A stretch of 62,725 nucleotides of DNA from Bacteroidota bacterium (GCA_018698135.1 JABINZ010000161.1:1-62725); one strand, 5' to 3'. Shown: positions 18,001-26,561, counted from the stretch's first letter. Notes: a model not told the origin generated them from the sequence alone. Numbers and translations are program-made.

Positions 18001-19229
18001 GTGTTTATACAGTCAAACTTATTTCATGGAATGCATATGGTTCTGACAGTTTCACCAGAGAAGATTATATCGATGTACAGTTTCCTGAAGCTCCTTATGT
18101 TGTGAATGGATCGAATTGTGGAAATGGAAGTGTAAAACTAAGAGCCAATGGTAGTGGTATGATCGAATGGTACGATTCCTTAACTGGTGGCAATTTACTT
18201 GCACTGGGAAATTATTTCTACAGCCCTCCTATTACGGAAACAACAACCTATTATGCCCAGATAAATGCAAAGAGTTATCGATTTGGAGCCCCTGACAACA
18301 ACATTGGCACTGGAGGAAACTTCTCCTACAACAACGAACATGGTTTGGTATTCAGCACATGGAAACCTATGCATCTTCACTCCGTTGTTGTTTATGCAAG
18401 TGGTGCAGCTAACAGAACTATTGAACTTAAAGATGCAAACGACTTTGTATTGGCTACCAAAACACTATATATTGAAGATGGCGAAAGCAGAATTGATTTA
18501 GATTTTAACATTCCTGTTGGAACCAACTTAAAATTAGTTACTGGAAATGCTTGTAATTTGTTCCGAAATCGGACAGGCGCAAATTATCCTTACACCATAC
18601 CAAATACAATAAGTATTACAGGTAGCACAGCAGCACAAACAGGTTATTACTATTTCTTTTACGATTGGAAGCTTTCAGAATTGGAGAAATGTCTGAGTGA
18701 ACGAATCCCAGTTATAGCTTACATCCATACAAATGCAGCTATTGCAGACTTCAGTTTTAAAGATTCTGGTTTATATTATACATTCACAAACAATTCAACA
18801 CTAGCAAATACTTTTGGGTGGAATTTCGGAGATGGAAATATAGATACCATGAATTTTAGTTGTGTGCATAAATTTCAAGATGCAGGAGACTATCAGGTCA
18901 ATTTACAGGTTGCTAATGGATGTGGATCCAATGATATAACGAAAACTTTATCGGTGGTAAACAGCATTAATGAGGTCCAACAAAGCCCTGAAATTCTATT
19001 ATTTCCAAATCCTAATAATGGGAATTTTGAATTAAAAATAGATCGTAATGAATTCGAATTGCTTAGAATATTAGATATGCAAGGAAAGATTATCTATGAA
19101 TCAAAAATGGAAAATCAATATGCTGACAATATTTATTCTGTAGAGAGTGGTGTTTCCACCAAGGGTATGTATTTACTTCAATTGAGTGGAAAAGATAAGA
19201 TAGTTCAACAGGCGTTTGTGATTGATTGA
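15039..19229 (+). CDS. Gingipain-type (C25) cysteine peptidase with CUB/PKD modules and T9SS sorting tail
   Basis: 1396 residues. Signal peptide MIKKANLLGALLLISSFVFA. A propeptide-like region (about 25-240) is followed by the C25 catalytic domain. The dyad candidates are His488 in HRDHGYSGG and Cys524 in FSINCNTGEY, the gingipain arrangement. After this come a CUB-like domain (SDYSNNTDG...YDYLKIYDG), two PKD domains marked by WNFGDGN, an Ig-like module ending TTTYYAQ, and a C-terminal T9SS type A tail starting LLFPNPNNGNFELKI. The protein should cross the outer membrane through type IX secretion and act at the cell surface or outside, degrading proteins or processing other T9SS cargo. Monocistronic as far as can be seen. 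Confidence 0.93.
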   Translation: MIKKANLLGALLLISSFVFAQTNFLSFNQNESLFNDKMPVRSVDEKDNNGLIVEYQFPGVFVSQIADNGMDFQNLHIKGFTNLKERGKPALPSHTDIIALPLGTENVSIKILSAEKQEYDNYMIYPSLRLATGRWGDPEPTFEIDQDFYNSNINYPNVPVDVVEINKIRGMNMAFVQLCPIQFNPAEGKIIVYSKIKYKIEFQKQSGFIDKRSSNNYLKTIPNFILNDFSIKNEIRQNDYTRALADQMRGESKSYIIITHSKYKQAADSLAQWKMQLGYGVEVISKSFWTADDVRNEIKTRYDSWDPKPDYFVIIGDNEDVPGDNILSPSNDEFHTDLYFACMDGLNDYMPDIAHGRISVSYAGEANLTIRKIIDYERKPYNDYDFYHTGLNCAQYQDDDKNGYADRRFSLTSENVKDYIENEIGKDVKRVYATDIDITPQYWNNTYYAAGEALDSSLLKPGFEWNGSKTDIAININAGAFYVLHRDHGYSGGLGWHMPQFKTSDVKSLLSNGKKLPIVFSINCNTGEYQLPECFAEAFLRHNNGGAAGIFAAAYVSYSGYNDALTLGFFDAIWSNPGLIPNFTGSQGIGNPTLSDHEDIFTMGDVLNQGLLRMVETWGTNKYTFELFHYFGDPAMRIFTENPQLITAVTHNDSIICNSTSFSISNCSLADALVTLVCDGEIIAMDTLTNGNVTLNFDALAGSQAYLTISKHNYAPYIAIIPITGGCPKSRFEISSSNNCIDNPLTVTSNSSGDITTYYWDFGQNATPANATTEGPHQIVYSTAGSKTISLKTTGAAGISEWELEVEINENCEFFSPNSGNSVITNCNGILYDNGGTSDYSNNTDGSITISPTGASSVTLQFKSFDFELDYDYLKIYDGANIYAPLIGSYTGNSLPNSGQITSTTGSITIRQITDEAMQKTGYELIFFCNQSNTAPLSNFYALSQESCNGVVSFNDMSRNAPDNWLWNFGDGNTSTDQNPSHSYLENGVYTVKLISWNAYGSDSFTREDYIDVQFPEAPYVVNGSNCGNGSVKLRANGSGMIEWYDSLTGGNLLALGNYFYSPPITETTTYYAQINAKSYRFGAPDNNIGTGGNFSYNNEHGLVFSTWKPMHLHSVVVYASGAANRTIELKDANDFVLATKTLYIEDGESRIDLDFNIPVGTNLKLVTGNACNLFRNRTGANYPYTIPNTISITGSTAAQTGYYYFFYDWKLSELEKCLSERIPVIAYIHTNAAIADFSFKDSGLYYTFTNNSTLANTFGWNFGDGNIDTMNFSCVHKFQDAGDYQVNLQVANGCGSNDITKTLSVVNSINEVQQSPEILLFPNPNNGNFELKIDRNEFELLRILDMQGKIIYESKMENQYADNIYSVESGVSTKGMYLLQLSGKDKIVQQAFVID

Positions 19230-19269
19230 TTCGTTTTTGAACAGAATTAATAAATCAAATTTCTTTGTA

Positions 19270-19277
19270 TACATTTG
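19270..19277 (+). promoter_or_regulatory. Candidate -7 box before the gene at 19300
   Basis: TACATTTG fits TAnnTTTG and is 23 bp from the ATG. No -33 element is seen at the right spacing. Confidence 0.35.
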
Positions 19278-19299
19278 ATATACAATTAAAAACACAATT

Positions 19300-19755
19300 A
19301 TGGGGAAGAAACTATTAGTAATCCTTATTTTGGCAATAAGTCTCGGATTTATTTTAGCTGAAAAATATGCAATTAAAGGAAGTGTTTCATCTTCCGGTTC
19401 GCCCATTAAAGATGTTGATGTCACCTTAAAAAAAGTTCCCGGTTATGCTGTTTTTGCTCGTAGCATGACTGATGGTAGAGGGAATTTCCAATTTGCCGAT
19501 AGCCCTGAAGGGAACTTTGTTGTGGAAGTCAGTTATTTTCCTATCAGTGGTCCTGATGCTGAAGTAAGTGGTAAATTCTATTATTTTGACGATCCTTTAG
19601 ATGATGCAGTTGTTAAGATATTCAATGAAGATAACCAATTACTTAAAACAATAAATACAGATGATAAAGGGCGCTTTTCTGCAAATGGATTAGATGCAGC
19701 CGAAGTAAGATTAGTTATCAGTGGAATTACCGGATATACGCCTGCAGGACAATAA
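19300..19755 (+). CDS. Secreted protein with carboxypeptidase-regulatory-like (beta-sandwich) domains
   Basis: 151 residues. Signal peptide or anchor MGKKLLVILILAISLGFILA. The mature part resembles two short carboxypeptidase regulatory-like repeats: YAIKGSVSSSGSPIKDVDVTLKK with GRGNFQFAD, then LDDAVVKIFNEDNQLLKTI with KGRFSANGL. Such domains in Bacteroidota are surface or periplasmic beta-sandwich modules that bind proteins or polysaccharides. No enzyme domain is attached and there is no T9SS tail. Similar free-standing domains are common; the role is unknown. Confidence 0.7.
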   Translation: MGKKLLVILILAISLGFILAEKYAIKGSVSSSGSPIKDVDVTLKKVPGYAVFARSMTDGRGNFQFADSPEGNFVVEVSYFPISGPDAEVSGKFYYFDDPLDDAVVKIFNEDNQLLKTINTDDKGRFSANGLDAAEVRLVISGITGYTPAGQ

Positions 19756-19814
19756 TCATATTACGAAAATAATAATTTGATTTCTTCGTTTTAAAAGGAT
19801 TAAAACAATGAATC

Positions 19815-21026
19815 ATGAACAATCGATTTAATCTTATACTCTCGCCTTTGTTTTTAATATCCCTATGTATTTTATTTCTAAATGATTTCATTTTAAAAGA
19901 CTTATATCCGGGACTTATTACTGGAAAGCTAAGCGATTTTGCAGGCTTGATCGTTTTTACAACATTCATTTATTTTCTGATTGGAAAATGGAAGAAGCAT
20001 ATTTTCCTTGTATCAGCATTGCTTTTCATATTTTGGAAAAGTTCATTGAGTACTGGAATTATTGAGTTTTCAAATTCCTTATTGCCTTTAACAATTGGAA
20101 GAGTTATAGATTATACCGATCTAATCGCTTTATTAATTTTACCTATTACTTATTTTTATAATCCTAAGAAAGTACTGACAATTAAAAAACCCATTTTAAA
20201 ATATACACTGATCCTGTTTACTTTGTTTTCATGCATTGCATCCGAAGTAACAGATATAAAATTTAAAAATAAAGTTAAAGGTGTTACACCTTATGAATTG
20301 CAGGGAGATTACATTTTTCAGTACACAGAAAATGATAAACTTGTTCTCGATACAATCACATTTATTCGGATAAAGAAAAGTTCATTCCTCATATTAGAAA
20401 ATCTTAAAGACACTTTATATCTTGGACAAATAAAAAGGAGAAAAGGAGATTACTATCTTTTTAAGTTTGATAAAGAAACCGAATATTGGGAAATAAATAG
20501 TTTCCGTATTGATGGAGATAGTATTTACAATTTTGAAAATTCATTCTGGGGATTATCGGATAAAGAATTTGTAAAAGCTAGTTTTGAACTTATTGAAATA
20601 GAAAAAAAAGATGATGATGAAACCTGGTTTGTGAATAATACAAAGAAGGAGACATTGAAAGCATTTGACCAATTGCTGAATAATTCAAAAGGATATTTTT
20701 TTACTGAAATTATTCAAGCTGAAGATACCATCTTTGAAGAGATTCAACTCCAAGAAGATATTGCTGCTTCTATACCTAATGAGAGTTCATTTGCAATTAA
20801 AGCATATCCAAACCCTGTTATCGATCAATTAATAATTGAACATCGGTTCAAAACATCTGTTAAAGCTGCAATTATTAATACTTCCGGACAAATAATGCAA
20901 AGAATAAAAGTTGAAGAAAGTCCTCTTACGTGGAATTTAGAAGCTTTGCAAAAGGGTGTTTATACCATCCTATTCTATACAGATAAAACACAGTCTGATT
21001 ATTCAATTAAGATTATCAAGAAATAA
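19815..21026 (+). CDS. Multi-pass membrane protein with a C-terminal T9SS-like tail
   Basis: 403 residues. Residues 1-135 contain four or five membrane helices (LILSPLFLISLCILFLND, FAGLIVFTTFIYFLIG, IFLVSALLFIFWKS, LIALLILPITYF, YTLILFTLFSCIA) and no cleavable signal. A soluble beta-rich stretch follows (about 145-300). The C-terminal 75 residues look like a type A T9SS sorting domain: IKAYPNPVIDQLIIEH, a middle with TSGQIMQRI, and ending KGVYTILFYTDKTQ. Sorting tails belong on exported proteins, so the pairing with inner-membrane helices is odd and may reflect a fusion. Function unknown. No frameshift is visible at the junction. Confidence 0.65.
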   Translation: MNNRFNLILSPLFLISLCILFLNDFILKDLYPGLITGKLSDFAGLIVFTTFIYFLIGKWKKHIFLVSALLFIFWKSSLSTGIIEFSNSLLPLTIGRVIDYTDLIALLILPITYFYNPKKVLTIKKPILKYTLILFTLFSCIASEVTDIKFKNKVKGVTPYELQGDYIFQYTENDKLVLDTITFIRIKKSSFLILENLKDTLYLGQIKRRKGDYYLFKFDKETEYWEINSFRIDGDSIYNFENSFWGLSDKEFVKASFELIEIEKKDDDETWFVNNTKKETLKAFDQLLNNSKGYFFTEIIQAEDTIFEEIQLQEDIAASIPNESSFAIKAYPNPVIDQLIIEHRFKTSVKAAIINTSGQIMQRIKVEESPLTWNLEALQKGVYTILFYTDKTQSDYSIKIIKK

Positions 21027-21523
21027 AACCACAATGTCTATGCAGTGTCCTCGAAAGGCTTACTGAGTCTAGTTTCATCAGTGTCCTCTTCGAGAGACAC
21101 TAATCGAACCCATAGGATGTACTCATGAAAACAAGCTTTCCTGCCTGTTGGTTAGAATCAGTGTCTCCTGAAAGGGACACATACCCAAAACTCAGTCAAA
21201 CCTAACAGGTGGCCTTGCTCCTGTTAGGTTGAACAACTGAATAAACAATAAACTTTTGACTGGATACTTTCTACTTTCGACCTATCAGGTTTTATTCAAC
21301 CAGATAGGTCTGATTCTTTTCAGGATCAGTCGTTTGCGACTTTAAGTCAGCCTACGACTAAAATCACCTACAACAAAGTAATTTTCCTGTAAATAATGTA
21401 GGACCGAATTTCATTCGGTCAAATAGGAAAAAAATAGTCCGATTGCAAATCGGACCTACATTAGTGTAATCCAAACATCTTGTTTAGTAGTTCACTCGTA
21501 AATGAATCCTGTGAGATAAAAGC
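21027..21523. other. Intergenic region of palindromic repeats (block A and preceding hairpins)
   Basis: 497 bases with no gene. The left third has related hairpins built on GTGTCC/GGACAC-like arms (for example 21081-21101 and 21160-21180). From 21196 to 21515 it holds a 320-bp block also present at 37851-38171. Confidence 0.8.
21196..21515. repeat. 320-bp palindrome-rich dispersed repeat, copy A
   Basis: Aligns end to end with 37851-38171. Order of hairpins: CCTAACAGG/CCTGTTAGG (21201-21228); ACCTATCAGGTT/AACCAGATAGGT; CTGAT/ATCAG; a TCG/CGAC-rich arm; then a composite TGTAGG-GACCGAAT/ATTCGGTC-GTCCGATT/AATCGGAC-CCTACA at 21397-21460. No open frame runs through it. Likely a REP- or MITE-like non-coding repeat that folds when transcribed. 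Confidence 0.8.
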
Positions 21524-21973
21524 CTACTTCAATATCTGGGCAGTGTGATCTTTTACTTTCACTTTCTCAATGATGTCTTCAATCTTTCCCTCTTCATCAA
21601 TCACAAAAGTGCTACGGATAACACCCATATAGGTTCTGCCATACATTTTCTTTTCGCCCCAAACCCCATAATCGTTTAGGATTTTCTTTTCTGTATCGGC
21701 TAATAAATCAAAAGGAAGTTCATGCTTTTCGATAAACTTCAAGTGAGATTTCTCACCATCAGGACTGACGCCTAAAACAACATAACCTTGCTTAATAAGT
21801 GTATTGTAATTATCTCTTAAATTACAGGCCTCTTGGGTACAACCAGGGGTGCTATCTTTTGGATAAAAGTATAGAACAACTTTCTTTCCTTTGAAATCTA
21901 AAAGGTTTACTTCTTCTCCATTTTGGTTGTTGGCTTTTATCGCAGGAGCCATATCCCCTATTTTAAGTTTCAT
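21524..21973 (-). CDS. bcp: Thioredoxin-dependent thiol peroxidase (BCP-type peroxiredoxin)
   Basis: 149 residues. Reduces hydroperoxides using thioredoxin. The peroxidatic Cys45 lies in DSTPGCTQEAC and the resolving Cys50 is five residues later, the BCP (PrxQ) atypical two-Cys pattern. Also typical is LYFYPKDSTPGC with GVSPDGEKSH. The start overlaps the stop of the M23 peptidase gene by 4 bp (ATGA), so the two are translationally coupled. A cytoplasmic antioxidant enzyme. Confidence 0.95.
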   Translation of the reverse strand: MKLKIGDMAPAIKANNQNGEEVNLLDFKGKKVVLYFYPKDSTPGCTQEACNLRDNYNTLIKQGYVVLGVSPDGEKSHLKFIEKHELPFDLLADTEKKILNDYGVWGEKKMYGRTYMGVIRSTFVIDEEGKIEDIIEKVKVKDHTAQILK

Positions 21974-23733
21974 CTAATAAATTTAATGTTAATCTCCCGG
22001 GTATTTTCTTTCTTGTCAGTAACGAGCAATTTAAAATAATGCTCTTTTCCGTCAGCCCTATTATCAAATGTATGCAGTAAAAGTTTTCTTTTCTTATCGT
22101 ATTCCATCAAAATCCACTTTCCATCAATGCTTGCCCGATAGGATTCTATTCCAGATAATCTATCATACATGCTTACACGCATATCCTTTTTCCAGGTTAA
22201 ATTGGAGTTATTCCAGAAATTTAGTGTTTGAATTACAGGTGCAATCGTATCCACCATAATGGCATAATCGGCAAATTCTCTGCTTTTAGCTACAACAAAG
22301 CCATTTTGATATTCACCTCCAATTGTCCAGTATGAATCATTTGCTCCAATCTGCGCAATTAAAGCTTTAGGCTGATATTGCTCTGGTAGTTTTTCTGCAT
22401 TAATACGTATAGTGTAATAATATTGAACGGCTACTTTATAATTATGAATAGTATGAATATCGGAATACATATTTGACCGCCCATCTCGCATACTGTGATG
22501 AAATTTGATATCCTCATAAAAAGAAAACTCAGGAAAACTCAACTCAATATCATCTGTTTTGAAAATATTGGGTCTGTCGAAATAAAAGATTTTCTTAAAG
22601 TTGGTATCAGTGTCCTGTGGAATCAAACTATCTGCTAGGTCAAAATATTGAAGCAGAAATTTCAAATCGACTTGGTTTTTGAAAAAATCAATAGCGGTTA
22701 CCTGTATATTTAAACTGTCACCAAAGTTCATGTTAACGATTCCATTGTTATCTAGTATATCATAAAATGCCAACTTATTATTTGGTAAAACAAAAAGCCG
22801 CTGAAAATTTTTATGCAAACTTACTTTTGCTTCATAATCTCTATGGGCATTAATATAACGTGTATGATCAGGACTGTAAAAATCCCTTTTTTGAGAATAA
22901 ATTGTCCGTCCGTTAATAGCCAAATAGAGCTTGTAGATATCGAGGATATTACCTGAACCATTGATCTGATCCTTGCATTCAACAGCCATCCCAAATTTTC
23001 CCTTAGCGCGAATTGCCTTAACGCCACTTAGCTTGTAGTCTCCATTCGACTTAATTAAGCGTAGAACAAATGGTTTGAAATAGTTTCTATTATATGTACC
23101 GTTTTTTCCATAATATTCTACCTGTATAGCACTGAGGTTATCTAAAGGATACAATCGCACCCGCAGCATCCTTGGCTTAATATTATCTTCCAGTTTATAG
23201 CCAAATAACAGGGGATTTATCAACCATTTTGATTCAGTTTCTCTAATCTCGAAATGAAGATGTGGAGCTAAAGAATGACCTGAATTACCCGAAAAAGCAA
23301 TAGTATCTCCTTGTTTAAACCTGAATTCTTTGGATGGTGGATACAAATTCAGTTCGAAACTCTCCTCTTTATATTGCATCTTTTTCACAAAAACAGCCAG
23401 ATCAGGATTAAAGGCTGAGAGATGCGCATAACCAGAGGTGTAACCATTATCATGCTCCAGAAATAGCATTCGCCCATAACCTGATGCTGAGATGCTTATT
23501 CTCGAAACAAGTCCATCAGCAATGGCAATAACGGGAACGCCTTCCTGTCCTCCAGTTCGAATATCTAATCCTGCATGAAAATGACTTCGTCTTAATTCAG
23601 AAAAGTTACCTGAAAGAGAAATCGGAATTGGCACAGGCGAAATAAAATCATTTTGAGGATATGTATGTTGACCAACAGAAAGTATGGGAATTAAGCTGAT
23701 GCAGATAAGGGAAAGGAAAAATTTGATTTTCAT
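21970..23733 (-). CDS. M23 (LytM) family peptidase with long beta-rich C-terminus
   Basis: 587 residues. Signal peptide MKIKFFLSLICISLIPILSV. The LytM domain lies at about residues 30-185: HFHAGLDIRTGG supplies the HxxxD ligands and HLHFEIRE the HxH motif, so the zinc site looks intact. Such enzymes cut peptidoglycan cross-bridges or act as envelope endopeptidases. The remaining 400 residues are beta-rich and include an Ig-like segment near the C-terminus (DRLSGIESYRASIDGKW). It abuts the FAH-family gene upstream and overlaps bcp downstream by 4 bp, forming a tight minus-strand operon. Confidence 0.92.
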   Translation of the reverse strand: MKIKFFLSLICISLIPILSVGQHTYPQNDFISPVPIPISLSGNFSELRRSHFHAGLDIRTGGQEGVPVIAIADGLVSRISISASGYGRMLFLEHDNGYTSGYAHLSAFNPDLAVFVKKMQYKEESFELNLYPPSKEFRFKQGDTIAFSGNSGHSLAPHLHFEIRETESKWLINPLLFGYKLEDNIKPRMLRVRLYPLDNLSAIQVEYYGKNGTYNRNYFKPFVLRLIKSNGDYKLSGVKAIRAKGKFGMAVECKDQINGSGNILDIYKLYLAINGRTIYSQKRDFYSPDHTRYINAHRDYEAKVSLHKNFQRLFVLPNNKLAFYDILDNNGIVNMNFGDSLNIQVTAIDFFKNQVDLKFLLQYFDLADSLIPQDTDTNFKKIFYFDRPNIFKTDDIELSFPEFSFYEDIKFHHSMRDGRSNMYSDIHTIHNYKVAVQYYYTIRINAEKLPEQYQPKALIAQIGANDSYWTIGGEYQNGFVVAKSREFADYAIMVDTIAPVIQTLNFWNNSNLTWKKDMRVSMYDRLSGIESYRASIDGKWILMEYDKKRKLLLHTFDNRADGKEHYFKLLVTDKKENTREINIKFIR

Positions 23734-24344
23734 TACTTGACTTTGAGCTCTAAATTCAAATTGTTATCTAAATACCCTCTTAAAATATCGCCTGATGCAA
23801 TTGGACCTACACCTGCGGGTGTCCCCGTGTAAATTAGGTCTCCAGTTTCCAAGGTGAAAAATCTGGATATAAACGAAATAATGAAATCGAAATTAAAAAT
23901 CATTTCTGTTGATTTTCCTTTCTGAACCAGGTCTTCATTTTTAATTAAATGAAATTGTATTTGCTCAGGATTACTTAATTGCTTCAGTGAAACGAATTTC
24001 CCAATTGCTGCAGCATTATCAAAGGCCTTTGAAAGCTCCCAACTCAGTTTTTTATCTTTCAATTTATCCTGAATATCTCGGGCTGTAAAATCAAGACCAA
24101 GAGCAATTTCTGAATAATAGTTTAAAGCATCCTCCAATAAAATATTTTTTCCTTTTTTATCAATCTTAAGAACCAATTCTAATTCATGATGAATATTGGA
24201 TGAAAATGAAGGCATTTCAAATACTTGCTCTCCTTTTATCAAAGCAGAATCTGGTTTCAAAAAGATTGCAGGCTCTTCAAGTACAACATTTTTTAACTCT
24301 TCTATGTGCTTGACATAATTTCTTCCGACACAAATAATCTTCAT
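23733..24344 (-). CDS. Fumarylacetoacetate hydrolase family protein (acylpyruvase-like)
   Basis: 203 residues, the short single-domain FAH type (YcgM-like). Marks: KIICVGRNYVKHIEE at the N-terminus, FLKPDSALI, HHELELVLKI (the ExE metal ligands), GLDFTARDIQ (the third acidic ligand), WELSKAFD and GDLIYTGTPAGVGP. Family members cleave acylpyruvates or decarboxylate oxaloacetate with Mg or Mn; the substrate cannot be told apart here. Cytoplasmic. It shares a base with the M23 gene downstream, so it is likely the operon's upstream member. Confidence 0.92.
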   Translation of the reverse strand: MKIICVGRNYVKHIEELKNVVLEEPAIFLKPDSALIKGEQVFEMPSFSSNIHHELELVLKIDKKGKNILLEDALNYYSEIALGLDFTARDIQDKLKDKKLSWELSKAFDNAAAIGKFVSLKQLSNPEQIQFHLIKNEDLVQKGKSTEMIFNFDFIISFISRFFTLETGDLIYTGTPAGVGPIASGDILRGYLDNNLNLELKVK

Positions 24345-24411
24345 CTGAAATATATTATTAATTATTTAATATGGCTAAATATAAAGTGACTCAAACCGCT
24401 ATAAATACTGC

Positions 24412-26127
24412 TTACTCATATTTTTTTATTTCTTCTTTAACAAAATTCGCCAATTCTTTTAAGTGCGATTTTGAAAAGCTGAAATTAATGCCAGCAGTCT
24501 TATAAATTTCAGGAATCGATTTCGTATAACCTAATTTCAAGGCTTCCATATACGAATTTAAACCTTGTTCCTTATTTTGTTTGTAGTTTTTCCAAACAGC
24601 AATAGCTCCCAATTGAGCAATAGCATATTCTATATAATAGAAAGGAATTTCAAACAAGTGCAATTGCTTTTGCCAGGACTTCTTCAAATACTCCTCATAT
24701 CCATCATAATTGACTATTCCTGTCCCAAATTCTTTCAATATGGACATCCATTCCTCATCACGTTCAGTTATGGAATGAGTAGGATGTGTATAAACCCAAT
24801 GTTGGAATTTATCAATTATTGCAACCCAAGGCAAAACCATTAATATATCTTCCAGATGCTTGTGAACAGCCTGTTTGAATTCTTTTTCATCCTTGTAAAA
24901 CACTTTCCACTGATCCATAGAAATCAATTCCATGGACATAGATGCTAGTTCAGCTACTTCAGATGGTGTATGTTTGAAATATGTTAATTCTAAATCTCTG
25001 CTTACAAATGAATGAATAGCATGCCCCCCCTCGTGCATCATGGTTACCAAATCTCGCTGGCGTCCTGTTGCATTCATGAAAATAAACGGAATTCCAGTTT
25101 CTGCCAAAGGATAATTATAACCTCCGGGAGCCTTGCCTTTTCTTGAATCTAAATCAAGAAAGCCATTGCTTTTCATAATGCCAATATATTCGCCCAGATT
25201 GAAACCCAAATTATTAAAACCTGTGATGGTTTTATCAACCAATTCATCAACTTGTTCAAATGCAGTAATTCTTAATTCCCCCGGAATAGGAGCATCATTA
25301 TCATAAGGCCTCAGTTCCTTCACGTCCATGAGATTCAGTCTTCTTTCCTGAATCAATTTTATTAAAGGAACAATTTCATCCCGAATTGAATTATGAAACT
25401 CTAAATTGTCTTCAATGCTGTAATCAAAACGATCAAGATCAATGAATTTATAATCTCTGAAATTTGAAAAAGAAGCATTTTCCGCAACTTCTTGACGAAG
25501 TTTAACAAGTGTGCTATACAATTCATCTATTTCAGCAGCATCTTTCAATCTGGCATCAACTACTTTATCAAAAACCTGTTTCCTAATCTCTCTGTCAGGG
25601 TTTTCAAGGAATGCAGCAGCCTGCTGCAATGTTAGTTCAGCACCTTCATGCTCAATCATCATTTTGGATGTAATACGGGCATATTTTTGTCCTTCATTGG
25701 CAATAGTTGTGTATAAAGGAATATTTTTTTCTCTAAAAAGTTCAATGCTGTTCTTTATCGACCGATAAAGTATTTGATAGGCTTCAGAGGGAGCTGATTC
25801 TACGTTATAAAAATCAATAAACTTTCTATTGAGTTGATCTGATATGGGAGCAAGATGTGGTTGGATTTCGTTTATAAAATAATCATATCTTTTTTTTATA
25901 TCCTCATCCAATGTATTGCAAGTAAATTTAATATAGCGCCAGGCTATATCTTCACTTACAAAAGCATCTATTTCGCTCCTATCTGCAAGCCATGTGTGCT
26001 GATCTTCAGCAGAATTGATTTGCCGTTGTTGCAGTTCTTCATAGAAAGATTTTATGTCTTCCCAGTTTTCAAGTGATATAGTTAAAGGTAAAAAAGAGCG
26101 CTTTTTTGAGTTTAGCTTTATTCCCAT
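24412..26127 (-). CDS. M3 family oligoendopeptidase
   Basis: About 571 residues. A zinc metallopeptidase that degrades oligopeptides in the cytoplasm. The HEGGH zinc motif lies in MMHEGGHAIHSF (about residues 363-367), with the downstream glutamate in PSEVAELASMSMELIS as the third ligand. The open frame extends to 26151, but that start lies inside a terminator hairpin (26138-26160); MGIKLNSKKR at 26127 is the sensible start. A run of seven C bases (plus strand) sits in the Gly-Gly codons of the active site, a slippage-prone spot, yet the frame is intact. The gap of 67 bp to the FAH gene suggests possible co-transcription. Confidence 0.93.
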   Translation of the reverse strand: MGIKLNSKKRSFLPLTISLENWEDIKSFYEELQQRQINSAEDQHTWLADRSEIDAFVSEDIAWRYIKFTCNTLDEDIKKRYDYFINEIQPHLAPISDQLNRKFIDFYNVESAPSEAYQILYRSIKNSIELFREKNIPLYTTIANEGQKYARITSKMMIEHEGAELTLQQAAAFLENPDREIRKQVFDKVVDARLKDAAEIDELYSTLVKLRQEVAENASFSNFRDYKFIDLDRFDYSIEDNLEFHNSIRDEIVPLIKLIQERRLNLMDVKELRPYDNDAPIPGELRITAFEQVDELVDKTITGFNNLGFNLGEYIGIMKSNGFLDLDSRKGKAPGGYNYPLAETGIPFIFMNATGRQRDLVTMMHEGGHAIHSFVSRDLELTYFKHTPSEVAELASMSMELISMDQWKVFYKDEKEFKQAVHKHLEDILMVLPWVAIIDKFQHWVYTHPTHSITERDEEWMSILKEFGTGIVNYDGYEEYLKKSWQKQLHLFEIPFYYIEYAIAQLGAIAVWKNYKQNKEQGLNSYMEALKLGYTKSIPEIYKTAGINFSFSKSHLKELANFVKEEIKKYE

Positions 26128-26137
26128 GTCTTTATAC

Positions 26138-26160
26138 AAAAAACCCCTCATCAGAGGGGT
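26138..26160 (-). terminator. Rho-independent terminator
   Basis: On the minus strand ACCCCTC-TGAT-GAGGGGT is followed by T6. It lies 20 bp past the stop of the small membrane protein gene (26181-26561) and just before the M3 peptidase start, separating the two units. Confidence 0.85.
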
Positions 26161-26180
26161 GAATAAAATTATATTTTTTA

Positions 26181-26561
26181 TTATTCCTTAATCACATTTC
26201 GTTTTCTGAACCAAAAGGTCAGAATTGTTCCAATTAACAACAAAATTCCAATTCCAATGATTAAAACGTGCCATGTGTCGTTTCTGTTTGACCAAGCTGA
26301 TAATATTCCAAGATACGCAAACCATAAAACTAATGCAATCCATTGAGGAATGGATTTAATCATTCGCATTATTTTATTAACACGCAAATCATGGTTTATT
26401 CGATTTAATGCATCCTGTAAATCCTTACCATAGGCTGGTATTGTTTCCTGACTACCATCCTCGTTTTCCATGGTTATTTCAAATTTCATCCAACCAGGAA
26501 ATGATTCTGAATCTTTTCTATGTGTAGCGGTTATTACTCTTCTTCTTTTCTTATGTTCCAT
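26181..26561 (-). CDS. Small membrane protein, function unknown
   Basis: 126 residues. The first 65 are hydrophilic (MEHKKRRRVITATHRKD..., IPAYGKDLQDALNRINHDLRV). Two membrane helices follow (IPQWIALVLWFAYLGILSA and VLIIGIGILLLIGTILTFWF) and a basic tip FRKRNVIKE, a topology with both ends cytoplasmic. No named family is recognised. It ends at a clear terminator and starts 25 bp after the DUF5606 gene, so the two form a short operon. Confidence 0.65.
   Translation of the reverse strand: MEHKKRRRVITATHRKDSESFPGWMKFEITMENEDGSQETIPAYGKDLQDALNRINHDLRVNKIMRMIKSIPQWIALVLWFAYLGILSAWSNRNDTWHVLIIGIGILLLIGTILTFWFRKRNVIKE

Noticed and set aside
26128-26151. Longer start for the M3 oligoendopeptidase
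   Set aside because: It lies inside a strong rho-independent terminator hairpin; the next ATG gives the normal N-terminus.
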